DNA from: Brachypodium distachyon
Taxonomy: Eukaryota > Streptophyta > Magnoliopsida > Poales > Poaceae
Assembly (NCBI RefSeq): GCF_000005505.3
Contig: NC_016134.3
Span: forward strand, 22,705,584 to 22,769,583
Reading direction: 5' to 3'
DNA length: 64,000 nucleotides
The translations under genes were made by a program, and so were the position numbers. The notes below the pieces were generated by a model. It ran no database searches. It saw only the letters and a list, made by a program, of their open reading frames with translations, and was not told the DNA's origin. Every line of letters starts with the position of its first letter. The first letter of the stretch is position 1. This document shows, in pieces, positions 22,440-33,739 of the stretch.

Positions 22440-23985
22440 TTAAGATGAATCTCGTCCTCGAGATTCGGTGTGGCTAGCAAAGAGGTGTGGGTGGTCGTCT
22501 CGAAGATCATCTTCGCGTTCCCAAGTGGCTTCTTCTTCTGTATGATGGTCCCACTGGACTTTGCAACACTTGATGGTCTTGGATCGGGTTTGTCTCTCAG
22601 CTGTGTCCAAGATTCTGATCGGTTTCTCCTCATAGGTGAGGTCACTCTGCAATTGGACTTCTTCTAGAGGTATCGTATCCCTCAGGGGTGTGTCGGCCAT
22701 CTCGGGGTGACACTTCTTCAGCTGTGATACGTGGAAGACATTGTGGACATTCGACAGTGCTTCCGGTAAATCCAACTTGTAGGCTACCTCTCCTTGTCGC
22801 GACAAGATCTTGAAAGGTCCAATAAAACGGGGTGCTAGCTTTCCTTTTATACCAAATCTCTTGACACCGCGTATCGGTGAAACTCTGAGATACGCTCTAT
22901 CTTCAGCCTCGTAGATGACTTCCCTACGTTTGGAATCTGCGTAGCTTTTCTGCCTTGACTGGGCTACTTTCAGCCGGTCTCGGATGAGTCTAACCTTTTC
23001 TTCGGCATCCTTTATCATATCCGGCCCGAATAGGCTACGGTCTGCATCATCCCATAACAATGGTTCTGCATTTCCTTCCATACAAGGCTTCAAACGGTGA
23101 CATTCCTATGCTGGCTTGGAAGCTGTTGTTGTATGAGAATTCTGCATATGGCAGATTGTCATCCCAACTGGATCCATAATCTAGAGCGCAGGCTCTCAAC
23201 ATGTCTTCAAGGATCTGATTAACCCTCTCGGTTTGTCCATCTGTCTGCGGATGAAAGGCTGTACTGAATTCTAGTCTCGTTCCTAGAGACTCATGTAGTT
23301 GTCCCCAAAATCTTGAGGTAAATTGGGTACCTCTATCTGAAACTATTTCTTTGGGTACCCCGTGTAAACACACTATTCTGGATATGTAGCGTTTCGCTAA
23401 CTGCGCATTGGTGTAGGTGGTCTTTACCGGTATGAAGTGAGCAACCTTAGTCAAACGGTCAACCACTACCCAAATAGAATCATATCCTGATCTAGTCCTT
23501 GGTAGACCGGTGATAAAATCCATACCAACTTTATCCCATTTCCAATCCGGTATTGGCAGTGGTCTTAACAATCCTGCTGGCTTCTGGTGTTCTGCCTTAA
23601 CTCTGCTGCACACATCGCACAAGGCAATGAACTCTGCGATGTCACGCTTCAATCCGGACCACCAAAATGTTTCCTTGAGGTCCATGTACATCTTTGTGTT
23701 TCCAGGGTGGATTGAGTATGGTGAGTCGTGGGCCTCTTGTAGAATCAGCTTTTTGATTTTCGGATCCTGCGGTACACATATGCGTTTTCCGAACCATATG
23801 GTTCCCTGATCGTCTTCTCGAAAATCTTTGGCCTTTCCAATAACCATATTCCCTCTTATTTTCTTTATTTCCGAATCACCCTTATGTGCTTCTCTAATCT
23901 TATCCAGCAACATGGGCTGTATTTCCAGAGTGGCTAAATAACCTTCCGGCACTATTTCCAGTCTGAGGTCCTTGAACAGTTGCAT
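22440..23985 (-). pseudogene. integrase with chromodomain, element E
   Basis: 23985-23047 carries SPYSIHPGNTKMY with CDVC (zinc binding), MDFITGLPR, VSDRGTQF and DGQTERVNQ, so all three catalytic acids are present. A frameshift near 23070 moves the rest into 23093-22440. There lie the C-terminal domain (GKLAPRFIGPF, HNVFHVSQLKKC) and a chromodomain (CKVQWDHHTEEEATWERED). Chromodomains of this group are thought to guide integration to heterochromatin. Ends at the polypurine tract. Confidence 0.88.
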
Positions 23986-25375
23986 AGCTTTGGTGGTAAT
24001 TCTCCAGCTGTTAGTCCATTCAAATAGTCCTTGCGGCTCAAAGCATTGGCTACAACGTTAGCCTTGCCTGGATGGTATTGTAAATTCAGGTCGTAATCTT
24101 TTATCAGTTCTAACCATCTTCTCTGCCTCAGGTTCAACTCCTTCTGAGTGAATATGTACTTCAGACTCTTGTGATCAGTAAACAGCTCACAATGCTTTCC
24201 CATGAGATAGTGCCTTCAAGTCTTCAGGGCGTGCACTACCGATGCTAACTCCAAGTCATGAGTGGGATAGTTGCCTTCGTGGCTCTTTAGTTGCCGCGAA
24301 GCATACGCTACAACTCTTCCTCCCTGCATTAACACTACTCCCAATCCTTGACGTGATGCGTCACAGTATACTTGAAAATCCTCTTGTAGTTCAGGCAAAA
24401 CAAGGACGGGTGCAGACACTAGTCTTTTCTTCAATTCCTGGAAGCTCTCTTCACAACTATCATTCAAGGTAAACTTCTTTTCCTTCTTCAAGAGCTCAGT
24501 CATGGGTTTCGCTATTTTAGAGAAATTCTCAATGAACCTCCGGTAGTAACCAGCAAGCCCAAGAAAACTGCGGACTTCTCCGACGTTCTTCGGTGCCTCC
24601 CATTCTGTAACTGCTGCAACCTTAGTTGGGTCAACAGCTACTCCGGCTCCTGACACTATGTGTCCAAGAAAGCTGACTTCTGACAACCAAAATGCACACT
24701 TGCTGAATTTGGCGTACAGCTGGTGCGCTCTCAACTTCTCCAAAAACATGCGCAGATGCTGCTCATGTTCCTCTTTGCTCTTGGAATAAATCAACATGTC
24801 ATCGATGAATACTACGACAAACTTGTCCAAGAATTCCATGAACACCTTGTTCATCATGTTCATGAAGTATGCAGGTGCATTGGTCAAACCAAAAGGCATC
24901 ACGGTGTACTCATACAGTCCATACCTAGTGGTGAATGCTATCTTGGTATATCCATCTCTCGGATCTTCAGCTGAAAATACCCTGATCGCAGATCGATCTT
25001 TGAGAACACTTGAGCTCCCTTCAATTGGTCGAATAGATCATTGATTATGGGCAGGGGATATTTATTCTTTATCGTCACCTCATTTAGTGAACGATAGTCA
25101 ATGCACATCCATTGGCTCTTGTCCTTTTCTACAAACAGGACAGGTGCTCCCCATGGAGATGAACTGGGGCGGATGAAACCTTTCGCTAACTGTTCAGCTA
25201 GCTGCTTCTTCAATTCCTTTAATTCATCCACAGCCATCTTATACGGTCTCTTGGCTATGGGTCCACTGCCTGGCATTAACTCAATAAGAAACTCCACATC
25301 ACGATCTAGTGGCATGCCTGGTAATTCCTCTAGAAATACGTCCGGGTATTTCTTCACTATTGGTACATCGTCCAT
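23952..25375 (-). pseudogene. RT and RNase H, element E
   Basis: 25375-24938 holds [31 protein letters not shown] and [15 protein letters not shown]. 24902-24216 holds [10 protein letters not shown], the [12 protein letters not shown] catalytic box, [15 protein letters not shown] and RNase H ([16 protein letters not shown]). An in-frame stop after VVHALKT (near 24213, TGG to TGA) separates the RNase H tail (24203-23952). A frameshift near 24930 separates fingers from palm. Confidence 0.87.
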
Positions 25376-25974
25376 GCTAACCCCTTAAGAGCATTAACCT
25401 TGGGTCTCTTAAGCTCATGGGTTGACTTGTATCGGATGCGTCTTTGGTCAGGGGTTGTGAGTGTGACAGTCCTCTGGGCACAGTTTACTGAACCTTCATA
25501 GAAGGTCAACCAGTCCATTCCCAGGATTAAGTCCAGTCCTCGGGAATCTATAACTATGAGATCAGAGGGAAAAATGTGTCTCCCAATACTTAGGGGTAGC
25601 TGGTGGCAGTGTCGGGTTGCTAGCATTGTTCCACCCGGTGAGTTCACTTTCATGGGTCTAGCCATGGTTTTAGAGGGTAATTTGCCTCTTTGTACCAATA
25701 CTCTTGAAATGAATGAATGTGATGCACCAGTGTCGAATAGAACTAATACTTCAAAAGCATTAATGTGGAAGGTGCCAAGTATGATACCTGGTTCCTCGGT
25801 GATCTCTTCCATGTCCACGTGATTCACGTGGCCCTTCTGGAACGGATTGGGCTTGTTCCCAGTGCCATCCTGGTTGTCCGGGCAGTTGGTGGCATAGTGT
25901 CCCATCTTGTGACACTTGTAGCACTCAACCTTGCTCATGTCCTTATTGGCATTGTGGTTCTGACCATTATTGTT
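25357..25974 (-). pseudogene. zinc knuckle and protease, element E
   Basis: Same frame as gag but after an in-frame TAG at 25975-25977. Contains CYKCHKMGHYATNCP and LFDTGASHSFIS, then [17 protein letters not shown] one-base deletion near 25380 shifts the frame into RT. Confidence 0.85.
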
Positions 25975-26982
25975 CTAGCCATTGCCGTTGTTCCTGCCAT
26001 TCCCGTTGCCATTGATGGGCTTTGGGCGACCGAACTGGTGCTGTTGCTGAGGCTGGTGCTGCTGATGGTGCCGGTTCACATTGCCACCCTGATGGTGGTG
26101 TCCTTGGCTTCCCTGGCGGTGGTGGTGACCATTTCCCGCACTGCGGTGGCTGTTGTGGTTCCTGTTCCTGCTCAAGGAGGAACTGCTACTTCCATCATAG
26201 GAGGTGCGCTGCTTCTGGTGCGGCCCAGTGTGAAAGCCTCCTTGGTGAAGTCTTTTCTTGCGGCTCTCCATTTGAGTGAGCTTACTTTCCAAAATAATGG
26301 CCTTGTCGATCAAGGACTGGTAGGTGGGGGTGTAATTAACGGCAAGTTGAACTGACAGCTCGTCGTTCAGACCATCCAAGAACTTCTCCCTGCGCTTGGT
26401 GTCGGTGTTCACATCGTCCGGTGCATAGCGGGACAGTTGGTTGAAAACCTCTATATATTCTGACACAGAGCGGCTTCCTTGTCGCAGCCTGTGAAATTCT
26501 TTCTTCTTCAAGCTGAGCACTCCCGCAGAGATGTGGGCGGTGCGGAAGGCTTCCTGAAACATGTCCCAGGTGACATCCTCGATGGGGGTGGTAATCTGAA
26601 AATTCTCCCGCCAAGATGCTGCGGGTCCTTCTAACAGATGAGCTGCAAACCGCACCTTCTCTTCTTCAGTGCAGTTGATGGTGACCAAGTTCTTGTTGAC
26701 TGACCGGAGCCAATCGTCAGCCATAATGGGTTCAGTGGAGCTGGAAAAAGTGGGCGGGCGCAAACGCAGAAATCTGGTCAGCATATCCACTTGGGGTGGG
26801 TGGTGTTGCTGGTTGTTGTGGTTCTGTTGGTTGTTGTTGTTGTTGTTGGCCAATTGTTGGGTGATCATCTGGAAGAATTGGGTCTGGGTGGCCAATAACT
26901 GTTGCATGGTGGCAACATTCCCTTCTGCGTTGGCATTGTTAGCCTCGGCGTTGTTGGCGGGGTTCCGGCGTCTCGGAGGCAT
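25975..26982 (-). CDS. gag, element E (ends at in-frame stop)
   Basis: 335-codon frame from ATG at 26982 (MPPRRRNPANNAEAN). The order is an Asn/Gln-rich N-terminus, the capsid core (ADDWLRSVNKNLVTINC, EEKVRFAAHLLEGPA, ISAGVLSLKKKEF, YIEVFNQLSRYAPDDV, KFLDGLNDELSVQLA) and a His/Gly/Gln-rich linker. A TAG stops it before the zinc knuckle. The capsid part itself is intact. ATG is directly preceded on the minus strand by CATCTATACTATCCTAAACAG, a splice-acceptor-like end. Confidence 0.8.
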   Translation of the reverse strand: MPPRRRNPANNAEANNANAEGNVATMQQLLATQTQFFQMITQQLANNNNNNQQNHNNQQHHPPQVDMLTRFLRLRPPTFSSSTEPIMADDWLRSVNKNLVTINCTEEEKVRFAAHLLEGPAASWRENFQITTPIEDVTWDMFQEAFRTAHISAGVLSLKKKEFHRLRQGSRSVSEYIEVFNQLSRYAPDDVNTDTKRREKFLDGLNDELSVQLAVNYTPTYQSLIDKAIILESKLTQMESRKKRLHQGGFHTGPHQKQRTSYDGSSSSSLSRNRNHNSHRSAGNGHHHRQGSQGHHHQGGNVNRHHQQHQPQQQHQFGRPKPINGNGNGRNNGNG

Positions 26983-27272
26983 CTGTTTAGGATAGTATAG
27001 ATGAGGAAACAGATAGAATAGAGCTAAGGATAACTAAACCCCCAAACAAGATATAACTCAAGCATATAACAATCATACACTCATCAATCATGAAAGGTTT
27101 TGGAAATCTTAGCAAAACACACTTGTTTATGGTGGGGCATTGCCCATAAGGAAAAGAGTACGAGGAAAAAGCAATCGACCTACATTGCCATACACATAGA
27201 TTGTATGGTCAATGACTAACTCGCAACACTGATAACGAAAAGAAAAGATAAATCTGGTAGGCATCAACAGGT
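26983..27272 (-). promoter_or_regulatory. spacer between ORF0 and gag, element E
   Basis: 290 bases without a coding frame. The side towards gag ends in a pyrimidine-rich stretch plus CAG immediately before the gag ATG. In element F the matching spacer is 330 bases. Confidence 0.45.
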
Positions 27273-28121
27273 CTAAGGGAGTGTGGCTGTCGGTGTGGTC
27301 CCGTTCGCCTTCATCTTGGAGCGGGTGTTTGTAGCAGGGGTGTCCATCTCGTGGACCTCCTGGGGCTCCTCCTCCTGAGGCTCCATGTCCTGATCCTGTG
27401 GTGGAGGTGGGACCTAGTCTGGCGTCGGTGCGGCAGCTGGTGCTGCGGCGGCTGCTGCTGTGATGAACGCCTGGAACTGCTCGCAGTAGTAGCAAGCCTG
27501 GTCCCTCTCATACTGCAGCTGCTCGATGGCGTCTCCCATGTTGAGGACAGTGTTCTCCAACACGGCCTTGTCCTCAAGCCACTGGGTCTTCTCTCCCATC
27601 AGATTACCAACCTGCTCCTCGGCTAGGTCGGCCCTGGTCATCTCGTGCTCGAGACAAGACTCCAAGTCCACGGTGTTTATCTCCATGTTCTCGAAGTGGG
27701 TCGTCACTGGGGTCGCATCCTCGTCGTTGGTCGTAGCCACTGCCTAGCATGCATGGTTCCGCCTTCCAAAGAGGAGGAAGGGGGAGTCCTCGGGGAACTC
27801 GTGCCGATAGTCCCGGCACACCTGTGCGAAGGCGCACTGCATGGCGAACTGAAGGCCCTGCTCGAAAGTGGGGTAGAGGCTGATGAAGGTGATATCCGGC
27901 GTAGCTGGCGCGATCTCACGCCCGCGGATCTTCACCTCGATCTCCCACCGTGGCTGCCATCCCTCGGGTGCGGCGGTCTCGACTCAGCCTCTGAACCTGG
28001 GTGGTGGCAGGTCGAGGAAAGCACACAGTGCCGCCAAAGGGGCACTGAACAGCTGGTCCGTGGAGGGGTAGTAGACTCTGGTGAACGGCGGTACATTGCC
28101 GAACGGTGTTGGGCTTCCCAT
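27273..28121 (-). pseudogene. ORF0 of Tekay element E (unknown protein)
   Basis: From ATG at 28121 (MGSPTPFGNVPPFTRVYY) one frame runs 282 codons to a TAG at 27273. Three in-frame stops break it: TGA at 27984-27986, TAG at 27744-27746 and TAG at 27414-27416. It aligns end to end with the 278-codon ORF of element F. Shared blocks are PPFT with YP, FRG, TPDIT, GLQFAMQ, EMTRAD with AE and QVG, and the tail MEPQEEEPQE then EMDTPAT. I do not recognise a named domain. ATG follows a strong acceptor-like tract (CTCCTTCTTTATCTTCTATAG). The function may concern gag or RNA, but this is unknown. Confidence 0.75.
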
Positions 28122-28500
28122 CTATAGAAGATAAAGAAGGAGATAAGGGAGTATCAGTGACATGTTCAAATGGTCAGATGTATGAAGGAAAAATAAAATA
28201 AGGTAAATGTAGTAAAGTCAGAATGAAGTAATAAACAATATTGTTAGGGTGGAAATGTCAATATAAAATTGGATGCATAATATTATGTGGGTAACATGGC
28301 AACATGATTATGATGGTGTATGGTGTAAATAAAATAAATAAAATATGCATCTGTGGTATAATATAATAAACATGCATATGTGGCAATAAACATAGTATTC
28401 GGTGTATATGTGGAATAAAACAATAAACATGTCATGCATATGTAAGATATAAATGCAAAGATTTAGACGAATAGGGATAAGAAATAAAATGTATGTCTAT
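28122..28500 (-). promoter_or_regulatory. 5' leader fragment, element E
   Basis: AT-rich, no coding frame. Read on the minus strand it ends with CACTGAT (branch-point-like), a long pyrimidine tract and TATAG before the ORF0 ATG. No primer binding site is visible, so the outer leader and LTR are lost at about 28500. Confidence 0.5.
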
Positions 28501-28653
28501 AGATCGCTCAAACCATCGGCGTTGTGATCACTGTCAAGCTCGACCAGGATAACTTCCTATTATGGAGGGCTCGGGCTCTCCCTGCTCTCTACAGCCTCGA
28601 TCTGTTTGGCTTTGTAGATGGGAGCAACGCCGTGCCGTCCAAGAAGGTTCTAG
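28501..28653 (+). pseudogene. Ty1/copia gag N-terminus
   Basis: Plus-strand reading gives TIGVVITVKLDQDNFLLW and then FGFVDGSN with VPSKKVL, the start of a plant copia gag (the LDxxNFLLW and GFVDG signature). The frame is cut at 28654 by the LTR of element F. Orientation matches the copia pol at 53658-57026, so both are probably parts of one element separated by 25 kb of later insertions. The copia 5' LTR is missing on the left. Confidence 0.7.
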
Positions 28654-28759
28654 TGTAACATCCCAATTTTCAAAACTCTTCATATGCATTGCATATCATA
28701 AGCATCATGTCACCCTTGCATTTGATCACTTTCAAAACCCAAAAATTTGCCCAGAAAAC

Positions 28760-31097
28760 TGAAGCGATCCTCCCCCTTATTAGGGTTCGATCTCTGTGCT
28801 TACTGTGCTAGTCCCTGGAGCGACTCACTAGCACACACAGTTTCATGATGAAGTATACAGAAACAAAGGTCAAAAGTACTTTATTACATCGCATGATCCA
28901 GAATTTAAATAGTACTTACAACCTCGCATGACCTCTTGGGCCAGCATAAAATAAATACTGTTTCATCATCATAAAACAATGTTTCAAAACTGCAGCGGGA
29001 AAGGGTAGAACATAAGGGCCACACTACTCCAAGGTGAGAGCATGTTGGAATGTAAGCACATGACCCACGACAAAACGACGAACCTCACTCATCGTCGGAT
29101 CCACCTGCATTATTAATTGCAGCCACTACGTGGTCAATACATTTGAATGTATTGGCAAGTTCACCAGAGATATAACAGATCCTATCAAGTATATGTAGTA
29201 TTTGGCTAGGTGAGGTTTGGCTGTTTGCATAAAAGCATCATTGTTCAATCCTATCATTTTTAAACAAATAGTTTTGAATTCTATTGGACACGGGGTAGAA
29301 ACACCCATGCTCCTATTAACCTAGGCACATTGAGTAGAAACATCAATGCTCCTACCCAGTTCAAACAATTCATTTTATTAGGAAATTGGAATGAGTGAGA
29401 CCTTCCTTACAGCCCCAATATCTAGTTGCTCATTGAGTGATCTACTGATCCAAGGCCTTGAGAATTAAGCACATGCAATTAGGGTTTTTAAGCAAAAGTA
29501 AAGGCTAGGGTTTAAATCCTAAAATGAGGTTTTATTTGCATCTGCAAAACAATTTAATTCAAAATATTTATTTCTCTGCCCCATTAGATAGAGGACAATA
29601 AAACAAAATTTTGGGCACTGGTTTCATTCAAAAAAGACTTCTAAATGATTATTTATGATTTAAATGGCATAAAACCCTAATCTGTAATTTGATTATGATT
29701 TAAATATTCAAATTTGAAATTGGACAGTGCCAAAAGATTATAAATTTCCTAAGGATTCCAAAAAGGTGTGGATCATTAAATTTGGCCAAACAGATTAAAA
29801 GTTATGATCATTTGAAGTTACAGGGGCTTTTCTGCAAAAGTGCCTGTTATTAATTCCGGGGGATTAAAAATTAGAATTTCATTTTATTTATGCAGTGACA
29901 CGTGGCGGCTCCCGATTGGTGTGTACCGGTTCGTTTAAGTGAATAAGAGAGATCTAATCTACACCGTTGATCAAAGATCGGACGGACGAGGGGCTAGGGT
30001 TTTATCGGGCGGCGACGGCGGTCACCGAAGACGGAGGGGAAGGCGGCGCAGGCACGGGCGCGGCAGCGCGGGGTGCTCCGGCGGGGCTAGCGACGCGGGG
30101 ATGGCCGGGGACGGCACGGCGCGGCATGGCGGAGACAGGGGCGAGGTCGGCGGCGGTCGGGGACGGCGGGGTCGGCGCCGAGGACGAAGACGGGCGGGCG
30201 GCGCGGTCGGCGAATGGCGGCGCGGCCTCGGGCGTTCGTCGGCGGGGAGCTGCAGCGCGCGAAAAGGAGAAAGAAGCGCGTCATCTTGACCGCGAGGGAG
30301 AGAGAAGAAGATGGAGATGGACGGCTTCGAGGTTTACTCACGGAGCTCGTCGGCGGGACGCGAAGACGGTGACGGCGCGGGTGCGGGTCCGGCGAGCGAT
30401 TCCGGCGGCCTGGCAGTGTAATCGAGGGGGAGGGCAGAGGGGAAAAGAGGAGGGGGCCGCGGGGTTTAAATGGACGCGCTCGGGGCTGAGAGATATGGAC
30501 GGAGCGCGGAGAATCTGGCGGTGACGGCGCTCGGCGGCGAAGAAGGAAAGTGGCGCGCGTCGCGGGCACCTTCCAAACAGGGAAGAAGCCCCTGACAGGT
30601 GGGCCCCCCCTGTCAGCGGGTGCAGGCGCGCGCGTGGGGCGGCCGGGCGGGCTCGCGTGCGGTCGGACAGCGCTCTGCTTTTCTCATTTCTTTGATATCT
30701 TTTGAGTTTGAACTCCAAATTGGTCCTAATAAATTCCAGAAAATTTGTAAAATCGTATTCTACCATGATACAACTTTTGGAAGTAGTTTCTCTTCAAAAT
30801 AAAATATATAAAAATACATTTGCCCTATAAATGCCTTTAGGGTCATATATCTATTTAAATAAAATACTTTTTCAACTCCAAATAATTACCCAAAAATTAT
30901 GGGATAGCTTATATATGCATTAAACCCCTTTTATGCTTAAACCCTATTGGTTTGAAAAAAATTCCAAAGCTTAAATAGGTGTAAACAAAATCTTTTAAAG
31001 ACTTTTGAGATTCAAATTTGAATTCAAACATGCAATTGTGCTATGATGCTTATGGATGCAATGCTCATGTAAGAGTTTGAGATTTTGGGATGTTACA
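28760..31097 (-). repeat. solo Tekay LTR with target duplication AAAAC
   Basis: Starts (plus view) TGAAGCGATCC and ends GGGATGTTACA. It is flanked by AAAAC at 28755-28759 and 31098-31102, so it is a complete solo LTR inserted in the LTR of F. 2338 bp. The segment holding the exon-like box is deleted in this copy. A GC-rich block at 29960-30660 holds a minus-strand GTGAGT donor (30336-30341). Confidence 0.92.
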
Positions 31098-31982
31098 AAA
31101 ACCCTTTTGCAAAAATGCCTTTATTTTAATTTTGGGCTTTGATCTTGCTCTTGAGTATTTGCATTTTTAACCCATGAGGGTATTGTGGTAAAAAGGGATT
31201 TAATGCATACATAAAGCTATCCCATAAATTGGCTGTTGAAAATATTTTGAAATATAATTTGTTTCGATAGCCTAAGGGGCCTAAAAGCCATCTTATAGGT
31301 AAATATATTTTTATATATTTTATTTTGAGGAAATTCTTGTTCCAAAGGTTAGATCATATGAAAATATGATTTTACAAATTTTGTTGCATTTTATTTGGAG
31401 TGATTTGGAGCTTCGAGTCAATTTTGAGGTTCAAAAACAGAAAATAGATAAAAGAAAAGGAAAAACCGAACAAAACCGGTCCAGACCGGACCGCACCGGT
31501 CAAACCGGACCGAACCGGACCGGCCCCGCCCGAACCGCCCGGTTTCTCTCACTGACAGGTGGAGCCCGCACGTCATCTTCTCCAACTACCTCCTCCGGAG
31601 TACACGCAGATTACGCCCCGTGAACTGTCCACGATTCCGTTCCGATTTCTTCGCGCACGAACCTCCAAATCCGAAACCCCGCTCGTCATATCGAAGCCCT
31701 CGAACTCCTCTACCACCCCCCCAAAACGCCATGATCAATTTCGCACCGGTTAGAGATTAATTGCTCGCCGGATTTCGTTGTTGCTACCGCCATTCTTCGC
31801 GTTTCTCCGCCGTTCCGGTGAGGTTCTCCCCGCGCCAACCCCCTAGCCTCTCTCCTCTCCTCGTTCCAATCACCGTGACGCGCTCGCTTCTGAGTTTGGC
31901 CGCCGCCGCCCGTGCTCCGCCCCGCGCCGGCCATCTTCTCCGGCGCCGGCCGCCGCCCGTGCTCCGCCCGTCCGGCTGCCGC

Positions 31983-32991
31983 TGATACGGGTGCGGGTGG
32001 CCCGATCTTTCGATGAGATTGATAACTCTCGATTTGGGTTAGGAGGTGACGTTGACGATCCGACTACGGCCTAGGAGGCAGCGCCTTAGCAATCGATACA
32101 CCAACTCCAGAGGGTTATTGATCACGCGGGGGCACGATCAACCTGACCACGAAGGTCTTTGTTCCTGCAAGCAATCGAAGAACAAGCAAGAACAAGATAA
32201 ATAGCGGATGCAATCTAAAATTGCGAGTATACTATATCAAACCAATGTCTCAACGAGACGATAAGTTGGAGTCTTGACGACGGTAAAACAGGTGGTCTAA
32301 CCGACACACGCGATTACACGAAAGTAGCAAAGATGGTTAAACTTTATCTAATTAAAACCCAAGGCTCCTTAGGGGGGCTCATGGGGTATATAAAGGAGGA
32401 GGGAGAGATATTTTCGTCCACCTTGAATAAGGAGTCCGAAATCCAACTCTATCTCTAACTTTCCTAACAAACCACAACTCTTTAGAAACAGAAAAATAGA
32501 TCCGTCAGCTTGTTTTGTCCGCCACGGTCAGCACGAGTCGAATCTCTTGATGGGGCCAGATCCGTTGGAAAGGTCTTGTAATTACCTTTCCAACAAGTAC
32601 TTGTTTGCTTGATTTGGACTCCGGATGCGGCCTGGGTGATTAAAACAAATTCGGGTCTCCTCACAGCTCGGACCCGAATCAGATTCAACTTTAATTCGTG
32701 ATATCTTTCTCTAGCAAGCTCCGAATCATGTGCCGTTTGATTTGTTGGAAAGTAGACTTGATAGGATTCACTTTGAATCTCCCTTTGCAGGCTATAAAAC
32801 TTCATCTTCACTTTGGACTTGTAAAGTTCAATAAGATGCCTACATAATAAGATTACACAAGATATTAGCTCCGCCTCTTTGCAAGTAACATATTAAAACA
32901 TTTTGTAATTGAATTCACCTGATTATAATTATTAGAGACACCAACAATTAGGGTTCTAATGGTCGTATCCATGGTTAGCATGTCCATATCA
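31983..32991 (+). repeat. solo LTR of a different family, target duplication GCCGC
   Basis: 1009 bp beginning TGATACGG and ending CCATATCA (8-base imperfect terminal inverted repeat). It is flanked by GCCGC at 31978-31982 and 32992-32996. A TATA box (GGTATATAAAGGAGG) at 32386-32400 supports plus orientation. No internal coding. Family not recognised. It lies in the GC-rich leader part of the F LTR. Confidence 0.88.
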
Positions 32992-33739
32992 GCCGCCCGC
33001 GCCGCTCCCCACGCGCCCGCGCGCTGCTCCGCGCTCGCGCTCCCGCCGCTCGCTCTCGAGCCCGCGCCCGTGCGCCGCCGCCCTGACCACGCGCGCCGCT
33101 CGCCCGTGCCCCGCACCCGCCCCCCGCGCCGCCCGCGTGCCGCCCGCCGCCTGCCCCCGTCGCCGCCGTCCGGCGCGCTCGCCCCGCCGGCCGGAACCCT
33201 AGGCTCCGGCCACTCGTGTTCTGCCACGTGGCAGTGCCTTTTTTTTTATTTTAATTCGGCCGAATTGGATAATGCACTTTTGCAGAAAAGACCCTACAAC
33301 TTCAAAGCACCATATCTTTCAAACCGTTTGTCCAAAAATTGTGATCCACGCCTTTCTGGAATCGTCGCAACGTGTAGAATATTTTGGCACTATTTAATTT
33401 CAGTTTTGAACAACTTAGACTGAAGCTATTTACAGAATATTTGAATATGGTTTAAATTTCAAATGAATTGTTTCAAAATAGTTTTGAGCATGTTAGCTTG
33501 CTGTAAAATTATTTAAACTTGTTCTCTATCCATTAAGACCAGAAAAGAAATTATTTTGTGTATAACCATGGCATACAAGTTAAATATCGCTCTATGTTGC
33601 AAAAGCCGCACAATCTTTTGTTTTAAACCCTATCCATGTATCATGTGTATTAATTACCACTTGTTGTTGTATAATCTGTCCAAATCTTTTGAAAAACTTT
33701 TCATAACAGAAACGAAACTTTGTACGTTAGAAGTAACAC

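Larger units (their letters stand above)
19946..28500 (-). mobile_element. Tekay-type chromovirus, nearly complete (element E)
   Basis: Minus-strand element inserted in the end of D. It has a 3' LTR, polypurine tract, integrase with chromodomain, RNase H, RT, protease, gag, then an extra ORF (ORF0) in front of gag and part of the leader. The primer binding site and 5' LTR are missing, because at about 28500 the sequence becomes copia gag. It is the most complete chromovirus here but has at least four frameshifts or stops in pol, one stop in gag and three in ORF0. Confidence 0.88.

Noticed and set aside
25765..26355. 196-codon plus-strand ORF
   Set aside because: It is the reverse complement of element E gag, and Val/Leu-rich only because the other strand encodes a His/Gln/Asn-rich linker.
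29939..30569. Overlapping long ORFs on both strands in a GC-rich block
   Set aside because: They lie wholly within the promoter half of a solo LTR. Open frames here follow from GC content and lack any conserved product.
32959..33423. Arg/Ala/Pro-rich 154-codon ORF
   Set aside because: It is GC-rich LTR leader of element F next to an inserted solo LTR, with no homologous frame in the other LTRs.
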